Assembly: GCA_019188255.1 (NCBI GenBank)
Contig: JAETXT010000009.1
Span: 3,472,001 to 3,536,000 of the forward strand
DNA length: 64,000 bases
Reading direction: 5' to 3'
DNA from: Verticillium longisporum
Taxonomy: Eukaryota; Ascomycota; Sordariomycetes; Glomerellales; Plectosphaerellaceae
Notes under the pieces: model-generated
Told to the model about the DNA's origin: nothing
The model's input: the letters and a program-made list of their open reading frames with translations, nothing else
Databases searched by the model: none
Part shown: positions 48,305 through 58,718 of the stretch, piece after piece
How positions within the stretch are numbered: position 1 is the first letter of the stretch
Layout: each line of letters opens with the position of its first letter
Program-made: the position numbers and the translations under genes

Positions 48305-49912
48305 ATGGCCAATGTTCTGAACAGCTTCTTCGGCGGCGGAAAGGCCGCCGACAAGGCAGTGCCCGCTGCCGATTCTGGTATGTCTTGCTCCATCCTCGCC
48401 ACTTTCTCCCGCCCTCCTATCTCTTCTGTGCGCCGAGCAGAAGACACCGAGCACACGACACCATGTGCGCATTGTGGCGTCCGTGACAAGATCGAGGACA
48501 GCGCCCGGAGCTCCAGAGCTGGAGCTCCAGAGCCAATGGCACTGCTCGTTGTCGCCCATCTTCCATCGCAGCCCCGGACTGACAGGTTTCAGACTTTGCA
48601 GACTTCGCCGAGGCGCCCAACCCCGTTCCCACCGATACCGTGGTGCCCGTGGGCGCCACCGCCGTCGACGGCACGGCCGCCGCCGAGGCGACGAGCGTCC
48701 AGTTCACGCGGTGGTACCGCGTCGACCAGCGGCACTCGCTGGACGAGTTCCGGCTCGAGGGCATCGTCATCAGCATCGGCCTCGTCATCTTCATCGTGCA
48801 CCTCATCGGCTCGCGGCTCAACCGCAGCAAGTCCAAGGCCTGGGCCAGGGCGCACGCGCCGGCGCTCAAGAGCGAGTTTGCCTCTGTCGGCTTCTCGGGC
48901 CGGTCGACGGTCGAGTCGGACCCGCAGGCCATCGAGGGCGTGCTCAAGGAGAAGTCGCTCTTCGAGTACGCCGCCTACGGCACGGGCCGGCAAAACGTCG
49001 CCTTTGTCGACGTGACGCTGACGCTGATCAAGCGCTTCAACCCCATGATCTCGCTCGGCGAGACGCTGTTCAACTTTTTCTGGGACTCGGTCGACGCGCC
49101 GCGCGACATCATGGACGCCGTCATCTACCCCTTTGACGGCAAGGAGACGCTCACGGTGCCGCAGGTGCCGGGCACGCACGAGCTGCGCAGCAAGGACAGC
49201 AAGAGCAGCTACGACGGCTTCGTCTGGGCCATTGTCGCCAAGGGCCGCATGAAGCAGCTGCGCGACGAGCGCTACGACCTCTCCATCACCTTTACCAAGG
49301 ACCACAGCAAGCTGCCCAACTGGGCCACCGTCATGACGGAGAGCGCCGAGATTACCGAGCAGCTCCTGACGCCCGAGATCATCCAGGCCGTCGAGCTTGC
49401 CGGCGATGCTTTTGACTATCTCATTGTGTCGGACCAGCCGATTGACAAGCCGAGGACGTGAGTGCTCTCCCAATTTTAATTTTTTTCTGTCTTCACCGGT
49501 CAGGCCAAAAGAGACAAGCTAACACAGCGCGCGCAGTCTCGAGGAGGCGACGACGGCCCGCAAGCGCGTCTTCCTGCGGTACACGATCCCCAGCAACAAT
49601 GACTTCTCGACGGTGACGCCGCTCTTTACGCAGTTCCTCCAGCTGCCCGACAGCCTCGTGGCCAAGGCCAAGTTCCGGCCGGAGATTCTGCGCAAGGTCA
49701 ACCGCGTGCGCGAGGAGGCGGTGGCGCAGCTCAAGAAGGAGGCCGACGCCGTCGTGGCCGAGGAGCGCAACGCCGAGCGCGAGCGCGTCAAGAAGGTCAA
49801 GCGCGACCAGGAGCTCGCGGGGCTCGACGCCAAGCAGCAGAAGCGGTACCTCGAGAAGGAGCGCGAGAAGGAGACGCGCAAGGCGGCCAAGAAGCAGACG
49901 ATGCGCGGCTAG
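48305..49912 (+). CDS. CCDC47-like ER membrane protein (DUF1682)
   Basis: The animal homologue CCDC47 is a calcium-binding ER protein of the PAT/multipass translocon that helps insert multi-spanning membrane proteins. Exons 48305-48377, 48593-49457 and 49537-49912 (introns 215 and 79 bp) give 437 residues. Order: short Gly-rich N-terminus, a lumenal stretch with FTRWYRVDQRHS, one membrane helix (GIVISIGLVIFIVHLIG, about residue 85), then the DUF1682 cytosolic domain (LFEYAAYGTGRQNV, TLTLIKRFNPM). The end is a Lys/Glu/Arg-rich coiled coil (RYLEKEREKETRKAAKKQ) typical of the family's ribosome-binding tail. First intron placement rests on the DFADFAEAP join. Confidence 0.92.
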
Positions 49913-50201
49913 TCTGTCTGCTCGAGCTATCGGAGCCGGCCAGGGTGTCTACTCGGACACTGGCCATGGGGTGTGGGGAGGAGTTTTCCGCTTTGCGTAC
50001 TCCTGATGTACAGATAGAGACTGTGAGGGGAGATGTATTTGATCTACTTTTACCGTTTCCTTGTCGAGCTGACGTCTGCTGCAATTGGTATCCTGCCGAG
50101 AGTCTGCTGTTGCGTGTCAAGGTCTTGTCATCGTGTGGTTCCATGTTTGCCGCACGCTCTCTACTCGCTGCTCGCTGCTCTCGTGCTCTTTGCTCTCTCT
50201 C

Positions 50202-50765
50202 TCATGCTGCCGTGCCGGCCGAGTCCCCCTCCTTCAACAGTGCCTCAACCCTCTTCACCTTGTCCTCAAACGGCTGCTTCTTGTCGGTCCTGCCGCCCCA
50301 TCAGCCCGGAATCTGCACCGTCACGATACCAATGAATGCAGATAAGAGTGGGGGGGAGAAGGAAACCAAAGAAAAGAAAAGCACATGGAAAGACGCACCT
50401 CGTGCCAACGCGCATGCTCGACTGCACGCGCACGACGCCGCCGGCGTGGACGAGGGCATGGGCCTGGCCGAGACGCGGAAGACGTCGTCCCAGCTGCCCT
50501 CGACGGTGGTGCCGGCCGAGTGCATCTGGTAGTGCAGGCCGCTGGCCTTGAGGAGCTTCTGCACCTCGGCGACCTCTTTGGCGACCGAGACGGAGCCGGT
50601 GCCGACCTGGCGGGATGGGTTAGGTGACAGGACAAGGCAGTGGGCAGCAGGCAAGGGGGCAGCGGGCAACGGGTAGTGGACGGCACGGAAAGGACGCACG
50701 GGGATGAGGCAAAAGTCGGCGTAGCAGGCTTCGGGGGTGGGGAGGTTTGCGTAGTCGGTCGGCAT
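50202..50765 (-). CDS. ECM15: ECM15 / UPF0045 (MTH1187-YkoF-like) protein, one frameshift
   Basis: A small ferredoxin-fold protein of the MTH1187 family; bacterial relatives bind thiamin-like ligands, and the fungal role is unclear. Exons are 50700-50765, 50399-50606 and 50202-50289, starting MPTDYANLPTPEACYADFC. The conserved core reads VGTGSVSVAKEVAEVQKLL, HYQMHSAGTTVEGSWDDVF, then must shift frame at about 50466-50476 to continue as GQAHALVHAGGVVRVQSSMRV, and finally TDKKQPFEDKVKRVEALL. The exons total 362 nt, one short of a multiple of three, consistent with one lost base. The corrected length is 120 residues. Read as is, the protein goes out of frame before its last third. Confidence 0.85.
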
Positions 50766-52940
50766 GTTGGACACGGAATTATGAGGTCGCAGGAGATGGC
50801 GGGGGGCACGCGATTGTGTTGTTCAGGATGCTCAGGATGCGAAAGTGAAGGCGTGGTTCATTCGAAGTGAAGGCGTGGTTCATTCGAAGTGAAGGCGTGG
50901 TTCATTCGAAGTGAAGGCGTGGTTCATTCGACGTCGAGACGGTTGGTTGACGTGGGGTCACCGTTCGCCCCTCCGACGTGTGGCCCCACTGTTTCGACTA
51001 CATTGCTGCCGGCAAGACAACGGCCTCTGAAAGGAAGGAGCTGCTTGGGAGGAGCTGCTTGGGAGGAGCTGCAATGAAGAAGTCGCTTCCTGAATCGTTT
51101 CCATGGCTGTTCCCCTGCTGGTTCCTGCGTCTGTCCAAACCCAACACGCCGAGTGCAACAATCGCGAAGAGGCAGGCCGCAGGTACACAACACATCCACG
51201 ATGGAGAGAGACGGTGCGCCGGATCGCCGAGCAACGGACTCGTGACACCATGGCCGCGTTTCGGGAAACAGATCGCCCACATCGAACACCCCTTGACATG
51301 TGTCTCTGCCCTGCTCCCTGAGGTCTCTCGCCGTCGCCCGCGCAGAGAACAACGGCAACGCACGAATGGCCTTGAACGTCTTGGGCCTCTAAACTTCACG
51401 TTCACGACCTCGGATCCCAGTTCGGGTTCATCTACCGCCCTAGCTGTCTCTTTGAACCATTGGTTGTTCTTCTCGAGCAGGTACCTTGAATTGGCGGCGA
51501 GGTTGGCGCGGCCACGGCCGTAACACTGGGGCTTATGCAGGCCTTTCGTCTTGAGGCTAACTGGTGGCAATGACATGACCTCGAGCAGGCCAAAGCCCCA
51601 TGTCATGAACTGGACTCAGTCCTCGTCGTCATCTCGGCTTCGGCAGAGCACGGGTTGAGGTAGAATTCAGCCAACGTACTGAAAATCTTATCTATAGGCT
51701 GAATCACTCTCAGCTGAGCAGCTGAGCAGCACCGTAGAATCTGGGCGATTGTGATAGGTTGTTGTGGTAGGTGACTAGATAGGGCTTCCTGGTCCCTGTC
51801 GCGTCATCGAGCCTTGTGTCTTCCAGCTTGGTTGCTGACTGGTGTTGATGATTTATATGCAAGATATGTGTGTGGGATGTTAGGGGTTATGGAGCAAGAG
51901 TCTGGCTTGGCACAGGTATAGATGCCATCCTCTTCTATGGCACGTAAGCCATCAGTATCCCCTCAACAGAGCGCTTTCCCAAAAAGGCCGCTATAGCTCA
52001 GTAGCCGCAGGCTATCGAAGACGGAGAAAGTCTTGCCTCCCCTGACGGCCTCCAAGTCACGCCAGTCACCACTACGTGATGCCCCCACGATACCCGACTT
52101 CAGATCTACGATGAACATCTCGCACTTGACGATTGGTTTCTCTAAGCAAGGTTAGCTCCAGGATTTCTGAGTCTACTCCTCGCGTGCTCGAGGGGACTTG
52201 CCCAATCATCTCCTCAGAGACGGACGGACATCCACTACACAAGACAGTTAGTTTCAAGACATAGCTTGAAAATGTGACCGCGCGCCTGCAGAGATACTTT
52301 CATTTCAGAATGTTTGACCTGGACCAATCTCGCCTATCCGGCTTGCCCTTGGAGGTATAAGCTCACCTGACCATTTGTCCTTGTCGCTTGTCGAAAGCAA
52401 CGCGCCGCACCATGTCTCGCGCAAATACCCGCCTTCCGGCCGACACCAGAGAAGCAACATGGAGCTGGTGGCGCGCCAGCGTGCAGACTGTCCCGGAGAG
52501 CCAGGGTGTAGCGTAGCAGATGTCGCGTGTCCGTCTGGCGATCATACGATACTTACAGTCAGCGCGCCTTGTTCTAGATCTTATTACACAGAATGAAGCA
52601 AGGTTCCCCTGCAGGAGGACGCCATGAACCACCCGCCAGACTTCGCGTCAGAACTCTGTGCTCCCCATCTAGAAAGAGAAGCGAAGAAGCGGTCTAGTCA
52701 CATGTAATGAGTCCACGCTTGCGTCACGTCGCGGTCTGCCGCAAACGCCTAGATGCCACCAGCTGCACCGGATAAGCGTCGCGGAGACGCAAACCATTTC
52801 CATCCACCGTCGTCGTCAGACATCCGTAGTCTGATTGGGAGGCAGGACCAAAAGTGACGAGGAGATAGTGGCGAAGAAACAGAAACATGTGACAGCAATA
52901 CAGCAATGCAGCTTTTGATTAACAGGCTATCTCGTAACAC
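50766..52940. other. Intergenic region, about 2.2 kb
   Basis: Starts with the 22-bp tandem repeat at 50843-50930. An imperfect GAGGAGCTGCTTGG repeat lies at 51036-51072. No gene or RNA recognised in the rest. Confidence 0.5.
50843..50930. repeat. 22-bp tandem repeat, four perfect copies
   Basis: Units start at 50843, 50865, 50887 and 50909. Each runs AAGTGAAGGC...GGTTCATTCG and all four are identical over 88 bp. They lie just upstream of the ECM15 start. Confidence 0.97.
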
Positions 52941-54354
52941 TTACAACCCCGCGGCCCCGGGCCCGGGCACCTTGATGCCAGGGGCGCGCCCGAGGTCCAG
53001 CGACGCGCGGAACGCGCTCGCGCGGCGCCAGTGGGCGCGGTCGATGCGCTCCTGCTCCTTCATCTTCTTCTACTCCATGAACGAGCGGGGGCCCATCCGC
53101 CTGCGCGTCGTCTCGGCCTCGCACGTCTCGTACAGCGCCCAGTCGTCCAGCTGAGACGGCCGCGGCACGGCGAGCACCTCAGCCATGGGCGTCTGGCCCG
53201 GCAGCCTCTCGAGCGTGAGCTCGAGGCGGTGCTTCTCTGATACTGTGTCGCGCTTGGTGCTGTAGGCGCGGATGACGAAGCTGGTTTGCCAAAGGGGTCA
53301 TTGTCAGTCACGGGAGATTCCACGTTGATGGGAGAGAATTCGAGAGGGGGCAAACGAGAGGAGGTGACTCACACGCCGTCGTAGCGCAGGCCGGCGGCCG
53401 GCGCATACAGGCTCTTCAACCGGTAGCCCCTCAGCAGGCGAATTTGCGTGCCGACCTGCGACATGAGGGAGAAGTGCATGTCGGAAAGTTTCCCCTCCCG
53501 GCAGTACCTGTACATGTTGCCGCCGAGATGCTCCTCGGTGCCCGTCAACAGGGGCAGGGCCGCAACGCCGTAGCGGTCCTTGGTCGGCCTCTCGTGCGCG
53601 TTACCGACGATGCCGTCGCGGTGGGCGCAAGCCAGGTTGAGCCACCAGCTGGGAGGAGGAGAAATCGTCAGTACAGGACGTTCGATACAGCGCCACACAC
53701 TAGGTCACCTTACTGTCCAGGTTCAAAGTCTACCACGGCCGAGTCGGAGCACGAGGCGCGGGCAATGTATCTCTCGAATTGGTCCTTCTGCTGCACGGCG
53801 TGGTCGACGTCTTTGAGGCGTCCGCGCTGCAGCGATCTGAGGCGGGCGTCGTCCATGGAAAAGTAGTCATCGCGAAACCTCGTCTCCCAGGCCTTCTTGA
53901 GCCGCTGTGCCGTTGTCACGTCGAGGCTTGACGGTGACGGCGCACCCTCGGCGGCAGGGGGACTCCTCGGCGTGGCGATGATGTCTGCGAGGAGCTTATC
54001 GAGACATGCGTGTCTGATGATGGCGGCGTCGACGAGAGGGATCGCTTGGTTCTCCGCCTCGAGGAAGGAATGAAGAATCTTGGATACGTGGGAGGCCCGA
54101 GCACCCAGCGTCTGGCTGTCACGGAGCGAGGCGCGAACAGAATCGCACAAGTCGAGCAGGGCGTCCTCGTCCATGGACAGTGCCTCGGCTGGGCGGTCGT
54201 CGGTGGAGAGTGTCTCGGAGCGGGAGAGGGGGCTCTTGGCATGGTGTCTGGTGCGGCGGTGGCTCGGTGGTGGTGTTGGCCTCTGAGCACGATGCCGCAG
54301 TCGCATGGAATCGAAGACGCCGATGGCCTGCACTGGTGCCATGGTTGCTGACAT
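52941..54354 (-). CDS. YDG/SRA-like domain protein, in-frame TAG near the C-terminus
   Basis: SRA (YDG) domains bind modified cytosines in DNA in UHRF1-type proteins; role in this fungus unknown. Exons 53714-54354, 53373-53648 and 52941-53280 (introns 65 and 92 bp). The N-terminal part (1-150) is basic, then helical (ASHVSKILHSFLEAENQ). The SRA-like part starts at FEPGHWWLNLACAHRDG and shows YGVAALPLLTG, QIRLLRGYRLKS and the diagnostic LRYDGVFVIRAYS. TAG at 53070-53072 interrupts the frame after RRMGPRSFME. The same frame continues as KKMKEQERIDRAHWRRAS... to TAA at 52941-52943. The exon sum is divisible by three to that TAA, so the longer form (418 codons) looks ancestral. A classical GGYEDD motif is not visible. 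Confidence 0.75.
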
Positions 54355-55929
54355 GATGCTTTCTGTTTAGATGACGGGCACCTGCTTGACGCGATGGCAA
54401 GATGCGCGAGCAGCGTCACTGTCTGTTTCGGCGGCGAGGGTCAATAGGTAGGCCACTTTAGGATAGGCATCAGGCGAAGACGAGGAGGCTCAGAGGCGGA
54501 GGAACTCAAAGGCGAAAGACTCGAGGGCGACTAGGATGGATTATAGCACTGTATATGAAGGCATCGTATCGCGCCGTCGCCAGCTTGGCGATGCCGAGTC
54601 TAGACCCCACGCTGAAGGGGACCGCACGGCGAAGCGCCCCCGAACCCAGCAGCACCCATTGGGGCATCTGGGGTAGTCTTGGCCACCTACCTAGGTATGA
54701 TGGTGCACTCCCGCCTCAAGTCGCCAGGGGCCGCTGCCAGGTCAATCGCAAGCGGCGGCGGGAAGGGGCAACGGCGTGGCTCGAAAGCTCTGCGCGGGGC
54801 AAGCAGGACGAGGCTGGGCGACGCGATGCCTACCTTACGATCGGATGCACGGCGACCCGTAAGTTCGGTCCCGGGAATGCAGGTGCTTGCCGACGTGGGC
54901 GGTGCGTGCCCAGATGGGCCATGACGTTTGCGGATGCACCACGACGCCTTGTTGGTTGTGGATGTGGAGAGAGGGCCAGATCCTCGACGGGTCAATGTTG
55001 AGTGAGGTCTGGGTCTGGCTATGTCTCTGTCTCTTGGACTTGGAGGGGCAAAGGGGGCCAGCCACGTGTTGAGCCACATGATGATGTCAGCCACACATGC
55101 TCTCGCCCTCACCTCGTCCCGTCCGCCCAGCCGCATGCGGATGCGTGTGTTTCCATCTGTCCATCGCCATCTATCCATTGCCGTCTGCTTTGCGACGTTG
55201 TATCAGGCTTGCAATGGCATGCTGCCCTCTGTAATTTATGTTCCTTCCTATCAATGGGACTGGCATCCTGGCCTGTTGACAGATTGGTGGCAGGACATTG
55301 CCTGAAGCAGTGTGCTCCCATCCCTCTTCAGTCCCCAGGTAAAGCTTTTCCGACACCTCACCATGTCCCGGGTCATGAACAACGGCTGTGCCATCCCTTT
55401 GAACCCGAATTTGATCTCAGGTACAAAAAATACGTACCACAAGGACCCAGCTAACGTGGCAGAAATGAGCCAGATAGCCAACCAAATCGTAGACCTACCT
55501 CATAGTACATTAGTAATAAGCTATGATACCTATGATATCAAGCCTGCTGGGGTATATAGTGAGGATCTTAGGTGGATTACGCTAGAATGGGGTAGGGTCC
55601 TAGGTACTGCGTAAGGTGGCAAAGGTAGCGGCGCTAAACCTGATCATGAAGGCGGTATACGGCTTATGGGGCGCTTGTTGTACCTGAGATCAATTTGGGG
55701 TTCAACGGGATGCCGCGCCCACCGGTCGCCCGCCCGGCCCCGAGAGTGTACATATAGCTCTCCTTTCTATCTTTCCAAGTCCGATCCCCCCGCCGTCTCC
55801 GCGTAGCAGTCGCAACTCTAGACAACCCCCAAATCTCCATCATCTCTCCTGCATGCGGCCATCTCTGCCAACCGCTTAGCCCCGTCGCCACCACCACCAC
55901 CGCAACAAAAGACCTCCAGGCCCCGCGCC
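54355..55929. other. Divergent intergenic region with an inverted-repeat element
   Basis: About 1.6 kb. It contains a TACCTAGGTA motif near 54688-54697 and the MITE-like element 55392-55712. No gene recognised. Confidence 0.5.
55392..55712. mobile_element. MITE-like inverted-repeat element, about 321 bp
   Basis: The 33-nt arm at 55392-55424 (starting CATCCC, ending CTCAGGTAC) matches the reverse complement of 55680-55712 at 30 of 33 positions. The interior is AT-rich, noncoding and contains TAGGTA-type motifs. No clear target-site duplication was found at the arm edges. It resembles a non-autonomous DNA element or a solo inverted repeat. It ends about 217 bp before the next gene's ATG. Confidence 0.5.
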
Positions 55930-56545
55930 ATGGGTACCGACCAAATCGACCTCGTAGCCATCATCACCCCCAAAAAGGGCCAGACCGAACGTGTACGAAA
56001 CCAGCTCGTCCCCGTGATTTTTGCCCCCCCTTCCACCCTGCCCTGTCCTGTTCTGTCCCCTTCTCCTCCTGTCCTCGACCCTCTGCCAAGCCGCACTCGC
56101 TCACACCCGAGTGTTCCCCCCCCCCTTTAGTTCCTCAGCCTCTTCGCCGCGTGCGCCGCCCACGCCGAGAAGAGCGAGCCCGGCACGCTTCGGTACCGAA
56201 TCCACCGTGGCAAGCGAGACGAGACGAGCGGCGCCGAGGAGCTCGTCGTTTGCGAAACGTGGGTTAATCCTCTCCTTTTTCCTCGCCCTCTCTTTTTTTA
56301 CCCTTTCTCCCTGGCGTAATTGCGTGACTCCTTCTCCGCCCACCTCCTCGAGTCAAGTTCCTAGACCTAACGACGTCTTTTACGGCTGCTGCTACAGATA
56401 TGAGAATGCCGCCGCCCTGCAGACGCATCTCGCCGGCGCGCACGTCAAGGCCATGGTTGGGGAGATTGAGGCCGGCACCTTGACGGAGAATGTAAAGGTC
56501 ATACACGTCACGCCGGGGGCGGGGTACGAGCGGGCTCGGTTCTGA
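55930..56545 (+). CDS. Antibiotic biosynthesis monooxygenase (ABM) fold protein
   Basis: A small dimeric alpha/beta-barrel of the ABM/YgiN family, which includes cofactor-free monooxygenases; substrate unknown. Exons 55930-55992, 56131-56258 and 56398-56545 (introns 138 and 139 bp) give 112 residues. Motifs in order: IDLVAIITPKKGQTER, LFAACAAHAEKSEPGTLRY (the family's EPGTL), the GAEELVVCETYEN strand, AAALQTHLAGAHVKAM, and a C-terminal VKVIHVTPGAGYER strand. The first 5' splice site is GTACGA, so that junction is the least certain. The introns are long relative to the exons and pyrimidine-rich. Confidence 0.85.
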
Positions 56546-56873
56546 TGGAGTGACGGCTGCGAGGCTAGGGTGGACGAGGATTTGTCAGGCGGTGCAAGCC
56601 TCTTTTTGATTGTGGCCCAGCCGAGGTAGACGGTTTTGTACAATGCAACATCCAGACCCACGCCGCTAGATTACCTACCTTACCTGACAGTGACCTGCCC
56701 AAGCATCAAAGCTTGTCTGCGCCTGATTATAGGACACAGAACCGGTTCCCTGGGAACGCCCCATTCAACAGGACTTACAATGGGTCGTACAACAGGCACA
56801 CGCGGAAGCTTGCACGCCCCATCCTCCTTGCTCGCTCTTCCACAAAGCAACACAATATAGTACATCCATCGTA
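56546..56873. other. Convergent intergenic region
   Basis: Presumed 3' UTRs of the ABM gene and the Sel1-like gene. It holds TTACCTACCTTACCTG at 56671-56686, one copy of the dispersed TAGGTA family. Nothing else recognised. Confidence 0.5.
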
Positions 56874-58108
56874 CTAGTACACCTCGTAGTTCTTCGGATC
56901 CCGCATCTTCCACGCCGCCGCCAGATTGCGCCACTCCTGCGCATCAAGCAAATGCCCCGCCGCCGCGTCTTTATGTCCGTCTGCCACGGCCTGGTCGTAC
57001 ATGCCCGTCTCCAGATCCGCCAGGGCCGTCGGCGCCGCCGGGTATCCTGCCATGGCGGCCTGTGTCAAGAGCTCCCTCGCCTCGGCTTCGTGCACCAGCC
57101 GAACCGTCCCCGGCATGCGCGCGTCGAGCGTCCCTAGATAATAGCACGCCTCAGCGTCACCGGCGTCGGCCAGCGCGCGGTACTCCCAGTAGGCATCCTG
57201 CCTGGCACCGACAGCCTCCTGCAGCTTGGCAAGCTCGACCTGGCACAGATTCTTCCACTGAAATCCGGTGCTGCCGTGGGCAACTGCGGCTGCAGCGACG
57301 TCCTTGGCGCGGCGGAACAGCGCGGCAGCTTGGTCCCTCTCACCGCGCAGCGCGTAGAGTTTGCCCTCAAGGGTCAAGGCGTCGGGGTTCCTCCCCTCAG
57401 CGACGAGAGTCCGGAAGCGGGCGTAGGCGCGGGGACAAGAGCGCTGCAGGTTCTCCGGGCTCCTTCCATAGAGCACGGTGCGGATGATGTGCAGGGTGGC
57501 GGGGACGTGGCCGAGCTCGCTGGCCGAGTCGAGCATGCGAGACTGGGACTCGTGCTCAACCTGTGACAGGGGACCAAGATCCGCCATGCGGAGTGCCACT
57601 TCATAAAAGTCCTGGGGTTTTATATCGTTCTCTGCCGTAATGGGTCAATATTGGTGTGTGAGAAGGGGGAACAATTTTGAGGTATGCGAGAGGTGAAGGA
57701 GTAAAGAGGGGAAGGCATACCCTTGGCAAACTCGGAAAGCCAGTGTTTCTGCCCTTGATGAAGCCCGGACGCCGCATTTAGAAACCCGCTGTAGATGCGG
57801 TGCACTATTTTGTGGTCGAGGGTGAAGCCTTCTCGGTGTGGCGTCGTGAGCTTGAAGTCGTCTGGCGATCGAGGGCGTACTCCAAGTGGGCGAGATTCTG
57901 CCATCGTCTCAGGTCTCCTCCTCGGCGATGGCGATGGGACAGGCTTCGGCGCGGCCCTTTGACGCATTCTACTGCGATCACTGGAGTACGAGCAGATGAA
58001 GGTCTGAGGCGTTCGCGCTGCTGATGGTGATGGCGAGCAGCGGCCAGAGCACAGCACCTGAGTAGCGCGCCATGGTACTCGCCGTGAAGAGAGATGGCGG
58101 CAGAGCAT
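56874..58108 (-). CDS. Sel1/TPR-like repeat protein, possibly mitochondrial
   Basis: Exons 57721-58108 and 56874-57631 (89-bp intron, GTATGC...CGGCAG) join to 381 residues. The first 60 residues are rich in Arg and Ser with almost no acidic residues (MLCRHLSSRRVPWRA), as in mitochondrial presequences. Helical repeats follow: DFYEVALRMADLG, LEGKLYALRGERDQAAALFRRA, YWEYRALADAGDAEACYYLG and ELLTQAAMAGYPAAPTALADLE. The last two have the A-x-x-G-x-x-x-A spacing of Sel1 repeats. Such proteins are scaffolds; no partner or process can be named. Confidence 0.75.
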
Positions 58109-58718
58109 TGGGCTACCTGTCCATTCCAGGGAGGGTGTATGGTGGAGATGGAATTGGCGGTGTACAGATGGAATACAGCAGGCAGATAGAATGAAGCAAT
58201 CCGATCAATCTATGTGCCTACCTCTAGCATCAGGTCAGATGAGGTAGCAGCTAAGGTAAGTAGGTACCTAGTAGGCAGGTGAGGAGGAGATGGGGCCCTG
58301 GGCAAGCGCAATCAAGAGACGACGTTGGAACGGCAGGAGCAGGGGTCGCCTCCAAGCCAATCAGACGCTTCGGATCCACCCCTCGACCCAACCCCCAAAA
58401 ATCTCACTTGACACTCAATTTTCTAGCCATCAACCACGACGACCTCACCTCCTTCTGGAGTATTTTCACATACCAATTCCACGTTTGATACATCGTCAAC
58501 TCGACGGCCGTAGACAGGAAGCACAGCGGAAGAGTATACCTTAAAAATATTTTCCCGCAGCCCTGATCCTCCGGCCCATACGTTCCTCGCCACGCAGTCA
58601 CCTTGAGGATCCTCTCTCAGTCTACCGACAGTGAGAATCTTGTCTCAGCACCCACTGTCGGGACGCCCCACCACCAGGAAACCCATCTGCCTCCTGTAAT
58701 CATCACACAGACGCCAAA
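58109..58718. other. Divergent intergenic region
   Basis: Promoter region of the Sel1-like gene and UTP16. Contains CTAAGGTAAGTAGGTACCTA (58251-58270), another copy of the dispersed palindromic motif. Confidence 0.5.

Noticed and set aside
48589..49473. 294-codon minus-strand ORF opposite the CCDC47-like gene
   Set aside because: Antisense shadow without family features.
50843..50930. CRISPR array
   Set aside because: The 22-bp units are directly adjacent with no spacers and this is a fungal genome.
51990..52030. tRNA-like stretch GCTATAGCTCAGTAG
   Set aside because: It resembles a D arm but no acceptor, anticodon or T arm could be paired around it.
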